From assembly GCF_014700075.1 (NCBI RefSeq), contig NZ_JACXBU010000003.1:574046-638045 (forward strand): a stretch of DNA of 64,000 nt, in the 5' to 3' direction. This document shows positions 38,766-49,400 of the stretch, one piece after another. The notes under the pieces were generated by a model, which made no database searches, was not told the DNA's origin, and saw only the letters and a program-made list of their open reading frames with translations. The translations under genes were made by a program, and so were the position numbers. The first letter of the stretch is position 1. Every line of letters begins with the position of its first letter. The stretch is from Pseudomonas sp. JM0905a (GTDB lineage: Bacteria > Pseudomonadota > Gammaproteobacteria > Pseudomonadales > Pseudomonadaceae).

Positions 38766-39530
38766 ATGCGGCGCGTGGTTTTCAATCAGAAGGGCGGAGT
38801 GGGCAAATCCAGCATTGCCTGCAACCTGGCGGCGGTGAGCGCTTCGCAGGGGTATCGCACCCTGCTGATCGATCTGGATGCCCAGGCCAACTCCACGCAT
38901 TACCTCACCGGCCTGACCGGCGAGGAGATTCCGATGGGGATCGCCGATTTCTTCAAGCAGACCCTGTCGGCCACCGCCTTCCGCAAGGGCAAGGTGGATA
39001 TCTACGAAACCCCCTATGACAACCTGCACGTGGTGACTGCCACGGCCGAACTGGCCGACCTGCAGCCCAAGCTGGAGGCCAAGCACAAGATCAACAAGCT
39101 GCGAAAACTGCTGGAGGATCTGAGCGAGGACTACGACCGTATCTATCTGGATACTCCGCCAGCTTTGAACTTCTATACGGTCTCCGCACTGATCGCTGCC
39201 GATCGCTGCCTGATTCCTTTCGACTGCGACAGCTTCTCGCGCAATGCGCTCTACGGCCTGCTGGCGGAGATCGAAGAGCTGAAGGAAGACCACAACGAAG
39301 GCCTGGAAGTGGAAGGCATCGTGGTCAACCAATTCCAGCCGCGGGCGTCGTTACCGCAGCAGTTGCTGGATGAGTTGGTGGAAGAAGGGCTGCCGGTGCT
39401 GCCGGTGAACCTGATGATGTCGGTGAAGATGCGCGAGTCGCACCAGGCCTGCAAACCGCTGATCTACCTCGAGCCCCGGCACAAGCTGACCCAGCAATTC
39501 GTCGAGCTGCACGATCTGCTGGAAAGCTGA
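38766..39530 (+). CDS. ParA-family ATPase without a ParB partner
   Basis: A 254-residue P-loop ATPase. The deviant Walker A FNQKGGVGKSS (residues 6-16, signature Lys9 and Lys14), switch region LLIDLDAQANSTHYL and Walker B-like IYLDTPPALNFY define the ParA/MinD class. No helix-turn-helix N-terminus and no parB nearby were found, so it is an orphan ParA. Its cargo is unknown. A strong AGGAGGG ribosome site lies just upstream of ATG 38766; the longer frame upstream would skip this site. Convergent with the stress-protein gene. Confidence 0.88.
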   Translation: MRRVVFNQKGGVGKSSIACNLAAVSASQGYRTLLIDLDAQANSTHYLTGLTGEEIPMGIADFFKQTLSATAFRKGKVDIYETPYDNLHVVTATAELADLQPKLEAKHKINKLRKLLEDLSEDYDRIYLDTPPALNFYTVSALIAADRCLIPFDCDSFSRNALYGLLAEIEELKEDHNEGLEVEGIVVNQFQPRASLPQQLLDELVEEGLPVLPVNLMMSVKMRESHQACKPLIYLEPRHKLTQQFVELHDLLES

Positions 39531-39553
39531 AGGTAACGATTACGTCGAAGTCC

Positions 39554-39583
39554 GCATTCGCCCCGGCTTTCCGGGGCGAATGC
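39554..39583. terminator. Bidirectional hairpin between parA-like and universal stress genes
   Basis: GCATTCGCCCCGG-CTTT-CCGGGGCGAATGC is a perfect 13-bp stem in the 54-base gap between convergent stops. On plus it is followed by GTTATTT. No strong T-run is present on minus. Confidence 0.7.
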
Positions 39584-39584
39584 G

Positions 39585-40412
39585 TTATTTGACCAGCAAA
39601 AGGTCGCAGGGCGGGGCTTGCAGGTATCGCAAGGCGAGGCTGCCCAGCAGGGCCTGGGATATCAGGCTGCGACCATGACTGCCAAGGGCCAGCAATTGTG
39701 GACGCTGCTCGGCGACGGCCTCATCCAATGCCCGGGGCAGGGCGCCGCGGCGTATCACTTCCAGCTCCACGGTCGGGATCTGGCCAGCAAGTCCGGACAG
39801 TTCGTCCTCCAGCAGTTTCCCCAGCAATTCCCGTTGAGTGGCGAGGAAGTCGGCCGAATTGCCGCTCTTCAACAGGAGTCGGCTGCCCAGTTCCATCACG
39901 TTGAGGGCGACCAAGCGGGCATCCTGAGGTAACAGGGAGCAGGCGTTGCGCAAGGCGTCGCAGGCGCAGAGGGAGAAGTCCAGCGCCACGGCAGCTTTCT
40001 GGTAAGGCTTGTCCGCCTGCTCGCCCATCACCAGCAGCAAGGGCGCGCCCAGGTGACGGGCGACTCGCTCCAGAGTGGTGCCGATGAAGAGTTCCGGTGC
40101 GTTGTGATGGTGCCGGCCGATCACCAGCAGATCGGCCTGGCTGTCGCCAATCTCTTCGAGGATCTGTTGGGCCGGGCGGCCCTTGCGCAGGAGCAGCTGG
40201 CAATCCTCGGCGCCCAGTCGCGCCAGGTGCTCGCCGAAGTATTGCTGGGCGGCAACGCGCAGGTTGTTCTGGACGGCGTTGGGCAGGTGATCTTCGAGGA
40301 CATGCAGGACGGAGAGGCGTGTACCGTGCTGGCGGGCGAGCTGGATGGCGCGATTCAATGCGATGTCAGCCTCGCGGCTGAGGTCATGGGCAACCAGGAT
40401 GTGCTTGAACAT
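39585..40412 (-). CDS. Tandem universal stress protein (UspA family, UspE-like)
   Basis: A 275-residue protein made of two Usp domains: residues about 1-140 (MFKHILVAHDLSREADIALNRA ... LLVIGRHHHNAPELFIGTTLERVARHL, a likely ATP-binding G-2x-G-9x variant) and about 145-275 (AAVALDFSLCACDALR ... LLALGSHGRSLISQALLGSLALRYL). Tandem Usp proteins help survival under starvation, anaerobic or redox stress. ATG 40412 follows a consensus GGAGG ribosome site that can be hidden in a hairpin (40414-40439). It is the last gene of a minus-strand group with the thioesterase, trxC and metY. Confidence 0.88.
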   Translation of the reverse strand: MFKHILVAHDLSREADIALNRAIQLARQHGTRLSVLHVLEDHLPNAVQNNLRVAAQQYFGEHLARLGAEDCQLLLRKGRPAQQILEEIGDSQADLLVIGRHHHNAPELFIGTTLERVARHLGAPLLLVMGEQADKPYQKAAVALDFSLCACDALRNACSLLPQDARLVALNVMELGSRLLLKSGNSADFLATQRELLGKLLEDELSGLAGQIPTVELEVIRRGALPRALDEAVAEQRPQLLALGSHGRSLISQALLGSLALRYLQAPPCDLLLVK

Positions 40413-40413
40413 G

Positions 40414-40439
40414 GTGTGGACCTCCTCTGGAGGCCACAC
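40414..40439 (-). promoter_or_regulatory. Hairpin sequestering the ribosome site of the universal stress gene
   Basis: On the minus strand GTGTGG + CCTCC pairs with GGAGG + CCACAC, an 11-bp stem with one bulged T and a 3-base loop (AGA). The pairing includes the entire Shine-Dalgarno GGAGG, and the stem ends two bases before the ATG. This is the architecture of a translational switch such as an RNA thermometer. Confidence 0.5.
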
Positions 40440-40485
40440 TCTGCGGCGTTTCGTCGCGCGGCAGATTGATCCAGCGCAAGGCCGC

Positions 40486-40929
40486 TCAATGTGCCCGCAT
40501 CTGGTACAGCCCGCGGCTTTCAGCGACCACCTCTCCCTCGGCGTCCAATAGCTGCAGCTCCAGCCAGTACTCGGACTTGCCGCTGGCGTCGGCTTCGTTC
40601 TGGATGCGCGTGATTTCCGCCTGGTCGATGCGTGCGTCCACCGTGATGTCGCCCTTGGCCGGCCGGCGGAAGCGCAGGTTCATCTCCTTCACGATGGGAT
40701 AGAAGCGGCGGGCGTCGAAACTCGTGAGAAACAGCGCGCCGCCGGGCATCTCGGCCAGTGTGAAGAGCGCCCCGGCATACAGGGTGCCGATGTGGTTCTG
40801 GTTGCCTTCCAGCGGCATGCGCAGGCGCACGTGGCCGGGCTCCAGGACTTCGGCCTGCAGGCCGCTGCGTTTGACGAAGGCGATCTGTTCTTCGGTGAGC
40901 TGGCGAACCAGCTCCAGGGGCATGGACAT
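40486..40929 (-). CDS. Hotdog-fold thioesterase-like protein (YiiD_C/DUF4442 type)
   Basis: A 147-residue single-domain protein. The central helix region (NQNHIGTLYAGALFTLAEMPGGALFL) is typical of hotdog thioesterases of the YiiD C-terminal/DUF4442 type, with later strands KEMNLRFRRPAKGDITVDARI and GEVVAESRGLYQMRAH. Substrate is unknown; an acyl-CoA is likely. It starts MSMPLELVRQLTEEQ at 40929 (MPLEL at 40923 is possible). It lies between trxC and the universal stress gene on the same strand. Confidence 0.75.
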   Translation of the reverse strand: MSMPLELVRQLTEEQIAFVKRSGLQAEVLEPGHVRLRMPLEGNQNHIGTLYAGALFTLAEMPGGALFLTSFDARRFYPIVKEMNLRFRRPAKGDITVDARIDQAEITRIQNEADASGKSEYWLELQLLDAEGEVVAESRGLYQMRAH

Positions 40930-41018
40930 GGCGGGCTCCGGCGTTGGGATTTCCAGAGCCTAGCCGGCGCGGCGAGCCCGGCAATGACCGGGATGGCCAG
41001 CGCGATTGACCGAACCGA

Positions 41019-41453
41019 TCAGATGCCCTGGGAATTGAGCCAGCTGAGCAACTGCGGCAGCGGCAGGGCGCCGCTCTGGCGGGCGACTTCCTTGCCGTCC
41101 TTGAACAGGATCAGCGTCGGAATGGAGCGGATGCCCAATTGGCCGGCCAGATTGCGATTGGCTTCGCTGTCGAGCTTGCCCAGGCGGCAGCGCCCCTGGA
41201 GCTGGCCGGCGGCCTGTTGGTAGATGGGTGCGAAGGCCTTGCAGGGGCCGCACCAGTCGGCCCAGACGTCCACCAGCAAGGGCAGGTCGCCACGCAGTTG
41301 CTTGGCAAAGCTGGCTTCATTCAGGTCGAAGGGCGCTGCAGGAAGCACGGCGTTCTTGCAGTGGCCACAGCGCGGAGAGTCGCCCAGGCGGGCAGCGGGG
41401 ATACGGTTCAGCCCGGCGCAGTGGGCGCAGGGAATGAGCAGGGGATCGGTCAT
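41019..41453 (-). CDS. trxC: Thioredoxin 2 (TrxC) with N-terminal zinc site
   Basis: A 144-residue thioredoxin. An N-terminal zinc knuckle (Cys9 and Cys12 in CAHC, Cys29 and Cys32 in CGHC) precedes the thioredoxin fold with active site WCGPC (Cys68, Cys71) and cis-Pro in RSIPTLILF. This architecture defines TrxC, an oxidative-stress-induced reductase. ATG 41453 (MTDPLLIPCAHC) is chosen; the 17-codon upstream extension lies in a hairpin that buries the GGAG ribosome site. Downstream of metY, so a link to sulfur/redox balance is plausible. Confidence 0.93.
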   Translation of the reverse strand: MTDPLLIPCAHCAGLNRIPAARLGDSPRCGHCKNAVLPAAPFDLNEASFAKQLRGDLPLLVDVWADWCGPCKAFAPIYQQAAGQLQGRCRLGKLDSEANRNLAGQLGIRSIPTLILFKDGKEVARQSGALPLPQLLSWLNSQGI

Positions 41454-41456
41454 GGT

Positions 41457-41492
41457 CGGCTCCAGATCGGGACTGACCCTGATCTGGAGCCG
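41457..41492 (-). promoter_or_regulatory. Hairpin sequestering the trxC ribosome site
   Basis: CGGCTCCAGATC pairs perfectly with GATCTGGAGCCG (12 bp, 12-base loop with a further GGG/CCC pairing). On the minus strand the 3' arm contains GGAG, the trxC Shine-Dalgarno, 6 bases from the ATG. No T-run follows, so it is a poor terminator for metY and a better candidate for translational control. Confidence 0.5.
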
Positions 41493-41519
41493 GAACCGGC
41501 ACAAATCAAGTCCCAGGCC

Positions 41520-42797
41520 TTAGCCGCGGGAGGCCTCCAGGGCCTGGGCCAGGTCGGCGAGGATGTCGTCGATGTGCTCGATACCGATGGACAGACGCAC
41601 CATGTCGCGGCTCACCCCTGCCCGTGCCAGTTCCTCCTCGTTGAGCTGGCGGTGGGTGGTGGAGGCCGGGTGGCAGGCCAGGGACTTGGCGTCGCCGATA
41701 TTCACCAGGCGTACCACCAGTTTCAGGGCATCGATGAAGCGAGTACCGGCTTCGATACCGCCGAGGATGCCGAAGCTGAGGATGGAGGCCGGCTTGCCGC
41801 CGGTATAGCGCTGCGCCAGGGCATGTTCGGGGTGATCCGGCAGGCCGGCATATTTCACCCAGGCCACTTGCGGGTGCGCTTGCAGGAAACGGGCGACTTC
41901 CAGCGCGTTACCGGTGTGACGCTCCATGCGCAGGGCCAGGGTCTCCAGACCCTGGAGGATCAGGAACGCGTTGAACGGCGAGAGCGCCGCGCCCATGTTG
42001 CGCAGGGGTACAACGCGGCAGCGGCCGATGAAGGCTGCGGGACCGAAGGCTTCGGTGTAGGTGACGCCGTGGTAGGACGGGTCGGGGGTATTGAGTAGCG
42101 GAAAGCGATCCTTGTTTTGGGCCCAGGGGAACTGGCCGGAGTCGACAACGATGCCGCCAATGCTGGTGCCATGGCCACCGATGTACTTGGTCAGCGAATG
42201 CACCACGATGTCCGCACCGTGCTCGAAGGGACGGCAGAGAATGGGCGTGGCTACGGTGTTGTCGACGATCAGAGGCACGCCGTGGCGGTGGGCCGCCTCG
42301 GCCAGGGCGGCGAGGTCGACGATGTTGCCCGCCGGGTTGCCGATGGACTCGCAGAAGACCGCCTTGGTGCGTTCGTCGATAAGCGCTTCCAAGGCGGCAA
42401 TGTCGTCATGGGCGGCGAAGCGTACCTGGATGCCTGAGCGCGGCAGGGTGTGGGCGAAGAGGTTGTAGGTGCCGCCATAGAGCTTGGCTACCGAGACGAT
42501 ATTGTCGCCGGCTTCGGCCAGCGTCTGGATGGCATAGGTGATGGCCGCCATGCCCGAGGCGACCGCCAGGGCGCCAACGCCGCCTTCCAGAGCCGCCACA
42601 CGTTTTTCCAGCACGTCGTTGGTGGGGTTCATGATCCGGCTGTAGATGTTGCCGGCCACCTTGAGGTCGAACAGGTCAGCCCCGTGCTGGGTGTCATCGA
42701 AGGCGTAGGAGGTGGTCTGGTAGATCGGTACGGCCACGGCCTTGGTGGTAGGGTCGGGACTGTAGCCGGCGTGGACGGCGAGGGTTTCCGGTTTCAT
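41520..42797 (-). CDS. metY: O-acetylhomoserine (O-succinylhomoserine) sulfhydrylase MetY
   Basis: A 425-residue PLP enzyme of the Cys/Met metabolism class making homocysteine directly from acylated homoserine and sulfide. It begins [33 protein letters not shown]; the PLP lysine is in [18 protein letters not shown]. The C-terminal motif [18 protein letters not shown] is typical of the O-acetylhomoserine branch. ATG 42797 gives the family length. The neighbouring TauE-type transporter and trxC fit a sulfur-assimilation role. Confidence 0.95.
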   Translation of the reverse strand: MKPETLAVHAGYSPDPTTKAVAVPIYQTTSYAFDDTQHGADLFDLKVAGNIYSRIMNPTNDVLEKRVAALEGGVGALAVASGMAAITYAIQTLAEAGDNIVSVAKLYGGTYNLFAHTLPRSGIQVRFAAHDDIAALEALIDERTKAVFCESIGNPAGNIVDLAALAEAAHRHGVPLIVDNTVATPILCRPFEHGADIVVHSLTKYIGGHGTSIGGIVVDSGQFPWAQNKDRFPLLNTPDPSYHGVTYTEAFGPAAFIGRCRVVPLRNMGAALSPFNAFLILQGLETLALRMERHTGNALEVARFLQAHPQVAWVKYAGLPDHPEHALAQRYTGGKPASILSFGILGGIEAGTRFIDALKLVVRLVNIGDAKSLACHPASTTHRQLNEEELARAGVSRDMVRLSIGIEHIDDILADLAQALEASRG

Positions 42798-42834
42798 GCA
42801 GTTGCGTTCCTTCGGCAGTTGGAGGCACGCAGCA

Positions 42835-42887
42835 TGTGAAAACACACCGGCCCCGGTCAATCCGTCGAAAGGACTGACAGGGGCCGG
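42835..42887 (-). terminator. Terminator between the TauE/SafE transporter gene and metY
   Basis: CCGGCCCCGGTCA (42847-42859) and TGACAGGGGCCGG (42875-42887) form a 13-bp stem with one mismatch. On minus it is followed by TGTGTTTTC. It separates the transporter from metY and may also act as an attenuator in the metY leader. Confidence 0.6.
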
Positions 42888-42929
42888 CGCTAGAATCTTT
42901 GCTTCTGTACTTAGATCGTCGTCGCGTGA

Positions 42930-43904
42930 TCAGCCCAGGGACTTGTAGATGTTGAAGGCGCTGATCAGGGTGATCAGGCAGCCGACGATGATCAGCAGCG
43001 TGCGCGGCGACAGCTTCTTGCACAGCAGGGCGGCAAGGGGCGCAGCGAAGAGGCCACCGAATACCAGGCCGGCAACCATCTTCCAGGTGTCCGGGGCGCC
43101 GGCCAGGAGGATGAAGGAGGTGGCGCTGGAGATGGTCAGGAAGAACTCCGCGAAGTTCACAGAACCGATGGTGGTACGCGGGTCGGTACCGGAGCCGATC
43201 AGGCTGCTGGTGACCACCGGCCCCCAGCCACCGCCGCCGGCGGCGTCGACGAAGCCACCGAACAGTGCCAGCTTGGCGACGTGCTTGGGCGCCTTGCGCT
43301 TGGCCACATGACGGTAGGCCTTGCTCAGGATGTACAGGCCCATCAGCAGCAGGTAGGCGGAAATGAAGGGTTTGAGTGCCGCGCCGTCGAACTGGGTGAT
43401 CAGCACCGCGCCAAGCACGGCGCCGATGATGCCCGGTAGCAAGAGGCGCAGGAACAGGGACTTGTTGACGTTGCCGAGCTTCACGTGGGAGATGCCCGAC
43501 AGACCAGTAGTGAAGACCTCGGCGATATGCACGCTGGCGCTGGCTGCGGCGGGGGAGGCGCCGGCACTGAGCAGGAAGGTGGTGGCGGTGATTCCATAGG
43601 CCATGCCCAGGGCGCCGTCGATGACCTGGGCGAAGAAGCCTACGGCCACCGCGCTCCAGAAGCCCTTGCTGGTCAGGGCGTTCTCGATGATCTCCAAGCC
43701 GCTGCCGCCGCCGTTGTCGAAGAACAGGCGCCAGGCGAGGAAGCTGAGCAGGCCGACCAGAATGAGGATCGCCGCCCACATCGCAGCCCGCAGGACCGGG
43801 TGGTCGTCAGGATGGGAAACGAAGTCTTCGACTGGCGGGATCCCCAGCGCTTCGTGTTCGGTGTTGATCGAACTCTGGCTGAGGTCGAGGTCGCGAATCT
43901 TCAT
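42930..43904 (-). CDS. TauE/SafE-family membrane permease (probable sulfur-compound transporter)
   Basis: A 324-residue polytopic inner-membrane protein. About eight hydrophobic segments follow a 50-residue cytoplasmic N-terminus. The internal repeat carries the family patterns VAVGFFAQVIDGALGMAYG and LALFGGFVDAAGGGGWGPVV. TauE/SafE proteins export or take up sulfite, sulfoacetate or related anions. Its place directly upstream of metY suggests sulfite or another inorganic sulfur anion as substrate, but this is inference. Starts MKIRDLDLSQSSINTEHEALG. Confidence 0.88.
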   Translation of the reverse strand: MKIRDLDLSQSSINTEHEALGIPPVEDFVSHPDDHPVLRAAMWAAILILVGLLSFLAWRLFFDNGGGSGLEIIENALTSKGFWSAVAVGFFAQVIDGALGMAYGITATTFLLSAGASPAAASASVHIAEVFTTGLSGISHVKLGNVNKSLFLRLLLPGIIGAVLGAVLITQFDGAALKPFISAYLLLMGLYILSKAYRHVAKRKAPKHVAKLALFGGFVDAAGGGGWGPVVTSSLIGSGTDPRTTIGSVNFAEFFLTISSATSFILLAGAPDTWKMVAGLVFGGLFAAPLAALLCKKLSPRTLLIIVGCLITLISAFNIYKSLG

Positions 43905-44074
43905 GCGGGTACAGCGCCTGACAGTGGGTGGTAGAACAGGCTGGAATAAGCAGGGTGCCGAAGATAATTCGCTTTTCTTAGAGAGTCTAAGAAGATTTGT
44001 GCAGGTTTATATTCCATTTCGTGCACGCTGGCCTTTGCAGCCGGCTGGCGTTCATTCGATGTGGCTGTACCTCC

Positions 44075-44091
44075 CAGTTGCCTGGCAACTG
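44075..44091. promoter_or_regulatory. 17-bp perfect palindrome upstream of the racemase gene
   Basis: CAGTTGCC-T-GGCAACTG: two perfect 8-bp arms around one base, 64 bases before the racemase ATG in the 250-base gap between two divergent genes. It has the size and symmetry of a dimeric repressor site. No regulator gene lies next to it. The rest of the gap shows no other clear element. Confidence 0.4.
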
Positions 44092-44154
44092 TATTCCCGA
44101 CCTGCGGTGGGCCTGGACTAGGCTGGGGTTTTCCATATCGAGGAGAGGGTTGCC

Positions 44155-44856
44155 ATGCGCATGCTGGGTGTACTGGGCGGGATGAGTTGGGAGTCGACCG
44201 TAACCTACTACCAGCTGCTCAACCGCGGCGTGCGCGATCGCCTGGGTGGTCTGCACTCCGCGCCGCTATTGCTGCATTCGGTGGACTTCGCGCCGATCGC
44301 CGCGCAGCAGAAGGCCGGCGAATGGGAGGCTGCGGGCGAGGTGCTGGCCGAGGCGGCCAGGGGGCTCGAGGGTGCCGGCGCCACGGCGCTGCTGCTGGCA
44401 ACCAACACCATGCACAAGGTGGCGGCTGCCATCGAGCAGGCTGTGGATATCCCGCTCCTGCACATTGGCGATGCCGTCGGCCAGGCGCTGCATGGGCAAG
44501 GGATCGAGCGCGCGGCGTTGCTCGGCACCCGCTTCACCATGCAGGAGGCCTTCTATCGCGAGCGCCTGGGCCAGCGCTACGGCATCGACGTGCTGGTGCC
44601 GGATGCCCAGGCCATCAGCGAAATCGACCGGGTGATCTTCCAGGAACTGTGCGTTGGCCAGTTCCTGCCCGATGCCCGCGCCTTCTACCTCGACCAGCTG
44701 GCGCAGTTGAGGGCGCAGGGTGCGCAGGCGGCGATACTTGGCTGCACCGAGATCGGGCTGCTGCTGGAAGGCTGCGAATCGCCGCTACCGCTGGTGGACA
44801 GCGGCGAGCGGCATGTGGCGATGGGGCTGGAGTGGATGCTGGGTGGCAGATCCTAG
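44155..44856 (+). CDS. Aspartate/glutamate racemase family protein (YgeA-like)
   Basis: A 233-residue PLP-independent amino-acid racemase homologue. It begins MRMLGVLGGMSWESTVTYYQLLNRGVRDRLGG. In place of the usual two cysteines the catalytic positions are Thr83 (ATNTMH) and Cys197 (GCTEIG), the same residues at the same numbers that I recall for E. coli YgeA, an L-Asp/Glu-specific racemase. GAGGAGAGG lies upstream of ATG 44155. It stands alone between divergent and convergent genes. Substrate preference is inferred from the Thr/Cys pair. Confidence 0.88.
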   Translation: MRMLGVLGGMSWESTVTYYQLLNRGVRDRLGGLHSAPLLLHSVDFAPIAAQQKAGEWEAAGEVLAEAARGLEGAGATALLLATNTMHKVAAAIEQAVDIPLLHIGDAVGQALHGQGIERAALLGTRFTMQEAFYRERLGQRYGIDVLVPDAQAISEIDRVIFQELCVGQFLPDARAFYLDQLAQLRAQGAQAAILGCTEIGLLLEGCESPLPLVDSGERHVAMGLEWMLGGRS

Positions 44857-44907
44857 GGGCGCATCGGCTTTGCATATCCACCGACAGGGTCCGCTCGGGG
44901 CGGCGGT

Positions 44908-44933
44908 GGTGGGCCGGTAAAGCATGGCCCACC
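44908..44933. terminator. Hairpin between convergent racemase and selO genes
   Basis: GGTGGGCC-GGTAAAGCAT-GGCCCACC: a perfect 8-bp stem. No T-run follows on either side. Similar GTGGGCC/GGCCCAC elements with CCTACGG flanks are common between Pseudomonas genes, so it may be a dispersed repeat. Confidence 0.45.
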
Positions 44934-44950
44934 CTACGGATAGCAGTGCG

Positions 44951-46423
<1,473 letters not shown>

Positions 46424-46464
46424 TCATGCCGCCGGGGCGTTCGGAAGAACCGGGATGGCATGGC

Positions 46465-49400
46465 TCATCGGGACTCCGGAACCGGCACCTTGTCCTTGAC
46501 CGGTATCGATACGGCTTCGACGTCGTCCGCAGCATGTTTCTCGATCTTGCGGGTGAGAGTGACGTCCATCTTCGGCGTGCTGGAGGTGTTGATGTCGTGC
46601 TCCTTGAACAACTGGTCGATGCGCCGGTTCAGTTCGTCGGTCGCCAGGCCGCGGTCGCCCAGTTCGCGCACGTAGATCTTCAGCTCATGCTCCAGGGTAG
46701 TGGCGCCGTAGGTCTTCAGTTGCACGGTGGGTGCCGGGTCACGCAGCACGCGCGAGTTTTCCATGGTGGCCTGCAAGAGCAGCTTGCGCACCAGTTCCAG
46801 GTCGAGATCGGAGCTGCGGTTGACGTTGTACACCAGCACGATGCGGGTGACGGTATCGGTCAGGGTCCAGTTGATCAGCTGGCTGGTGAGGAAGGTCTGG
46901 TTCGGCACGATCACTTCCTTGCGGTCGCTGTCGGTGATGTGCGTGGCGCGGATGCGGATACGGTTGACCGTACCGGTGACGGTGCCGATGGTCACCAGGT
47001 CGCCGATACGCACCGGGCGTTCGAACAGCAGGATCAGGCCGGAAATGAAGTTGGCGAAGATCGCCTGCATGCCGAAGCCAATACCTACCGAGAGCGCTGC
47101 CACCAGCCATTGCAGTTTGTCCCAGCTGACCCCGAGGGTGGACAGCGCGCTGACGAAACCGATGCCGGCGATGGCATAGGACAGCAGGGTGGTGGTGGCG
47201 TAGGCGCTGCCCTGGGCCAGTTTCAGCCGCGACAGCACCAGCACTTCCAGCAGACCCGGCAGGTTGCGCGCGAGGGCCGTGGTGATGCCGGCGATGATCA
47301 GCGCGCCGAGCACATCCAGCATGCTGATGGGGACCAGGGTGGTGGCGTCGCCGGTACCGGTGGAGTACTGGTAGAGGGTCACCTGGTCGAGGTAGGCGAA
47401 CACGCTGATCAGGTCGGCCCAGACCAGGTACAGGCAGGCGAGGAACACGCCCAGCAGCGCCAGGCGGATCAGGCGCAGCGATTGCTGGTTGACCTTCTCG
47501 ATGTCGAGGGCCGGCTCTTCCACCACCACTTCCTCGCCGTCCGCGTTCTCCTTGGTCTGTGCCTGGCGTTTGGCGAGCACTCGCTGGTAGGCCAGGCGCC
47601 GTGCGGCCACGGCCAGGCCTCGGACGAAGGTGGCTTCCACCAGCAACAGGAGGATCAGCAGGTAGAGCGTGGTGATCAGGCGGTCGGTGAGTTTGAGCGA
47701 GGTGTAGTAGTAGCCAAAGCCCACCGCCACGATCAGCGCCAGAGGCAGCAGGGTGAAGGCGACGCCGATCAGCAGGCGGAAGGGCGAAGTCTGCTCGCGC
47801 ATCGGTTCGGCCAGCAGCAGGTTGCTCAGGACCAGGGTCATCAGGGCGTAGCAGCTCAGCACCACGATCACGCCGATGATGTCGTCGGCCAGGGCGGCGG
47901 GCTGGTGCTCGGCCACGGTCACGATGGCCACCAGCGCCATGACCACGCCACCGAGGCGACGGATCTGACCACGCAGGAAAGCGACCTGCGGGCGATCCCA
48001 ATGGAAGTGCAATTCGGCGATGCCGCCCGGGGCGAGTATGCGGTAGAGGGTGTAGAACACCATCCAGGCCTGGGCCATCTCCATCAGGGCTGCACCGAGC
48101 GTGGCGTTCTGGCCGCGTGCATCGATCTGCAGGGCAAGGCCGCAAAGCAGCAGGAACAGGCTGACGGGCAGGGCCAGCAACACGGTGAGGAACAGGGCCA
48201 CGGGCGTGTGCACCTGGCTGTCACGCTTGAAGTGGCCGACGTCCTGGTTGATCTCGTTGAGCCTGGCGTAGATGTAGCGGCGCTTCCACAGCAGGCCGCC
48301 AATCAGCAGCAGTAGCGGCAGGAACAGCCAGGGCCGGTCCACCAGGCCTTCGCCCAGTTCGCGCACGCCCGCGCCCCAGGGCATCTCGGCCAGTTGGCGT
48401 TCCAGCATGTGCGGGGTGGATTTCAGCCAGTTGAAGTCCAGCGGCTTGTTGCTGGGAATCCAGAACATCTGCTCGTCGAGGGTGTTGCGCAGGGTCCGGG
48501 AGGTTTCCTGCAACTGCTTCTGGTTGAGCTGCAGGGTGATGGATTCGTTGAGCAGGTTGTTCAGTTCGCGGCTCAGGCGATCGAGCAGTTCGCTGCGGGT
48601 GCTGATCAGGTCCGTGAGCGTGGTGCGCAGTTCCGGGGTGACCTGCTCCGGCGGCTGGTCGGCAAGCAGGCCTTCGACGTAGGCGTCGGGATTGCCCAGC
48701 TTGTCGCGTTGCTGGTTCAGCTCGAACTGGTAGAGACGGATGTCGGCGATCTCGTCGGCCAGGTTCTTGTCCAGGTGCAGTTGCGGCAGCGCTTGCTTCT
48801 GCTGATAGAGGATCTTGGCCAGCAGCAGGCTGCCCTTGAGCACGCTGATCTGCTCTTCCAGGGCCTGGTCGGCCTGGCTGAGGCTGTCCAGTTGCTGGCG
48901 GGTCTGCAGGTTTTGCCCGGTCAGTTCGTTGAGGCGGTCGGTGGAGCGCAGCAGGTAGTCGGACATCTTCAGGTTGATGGCGCTTTCCTTCGCCACCAGG
49001 CTGTCCGGCGTGGTCTGATCGGCGTCGCGGGAGAGTTCGGCGACTGTCTGCTCCGAGCTTTCCCGGCGCATTTCGTTGATCAGCGACTGCAGGTCCAGGG
49101 TTTCCTGCTCCAGGCGGCGGATGCGTTCCACGAGCAGGTCGCGACGGCTGTTGCCGAGGTCCTGCAGCAGGCTGTTGCCGGCCAGTTCCTCGCGGCGCAA
49201 CTCGGTCTGGGCGGCGAGGGCGGCCTGCTCGGCGGTGAGCAGGGCGCGCTGCTCTTCGCTGATGGCCTTGCCGCTGTCCTTGCCGGTCTTGAGGATGGCG
49301 TTGATCTGCTGGATGCGGGTCTGGTTGGCGCTGATCTCGGCCTGGGCCCGCTCCGGACGGGTCTGAGAGGTGATGATCAGGCTGTTGGCGTCGGCCAGCG

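Noticed and set aside
42798..42929. Possible SAM riboswitch upstream of metY
   Set aside because: Only a simple 13-bp hairpin with a T-run is present; no conserved SAM riboswitch core was recognised.
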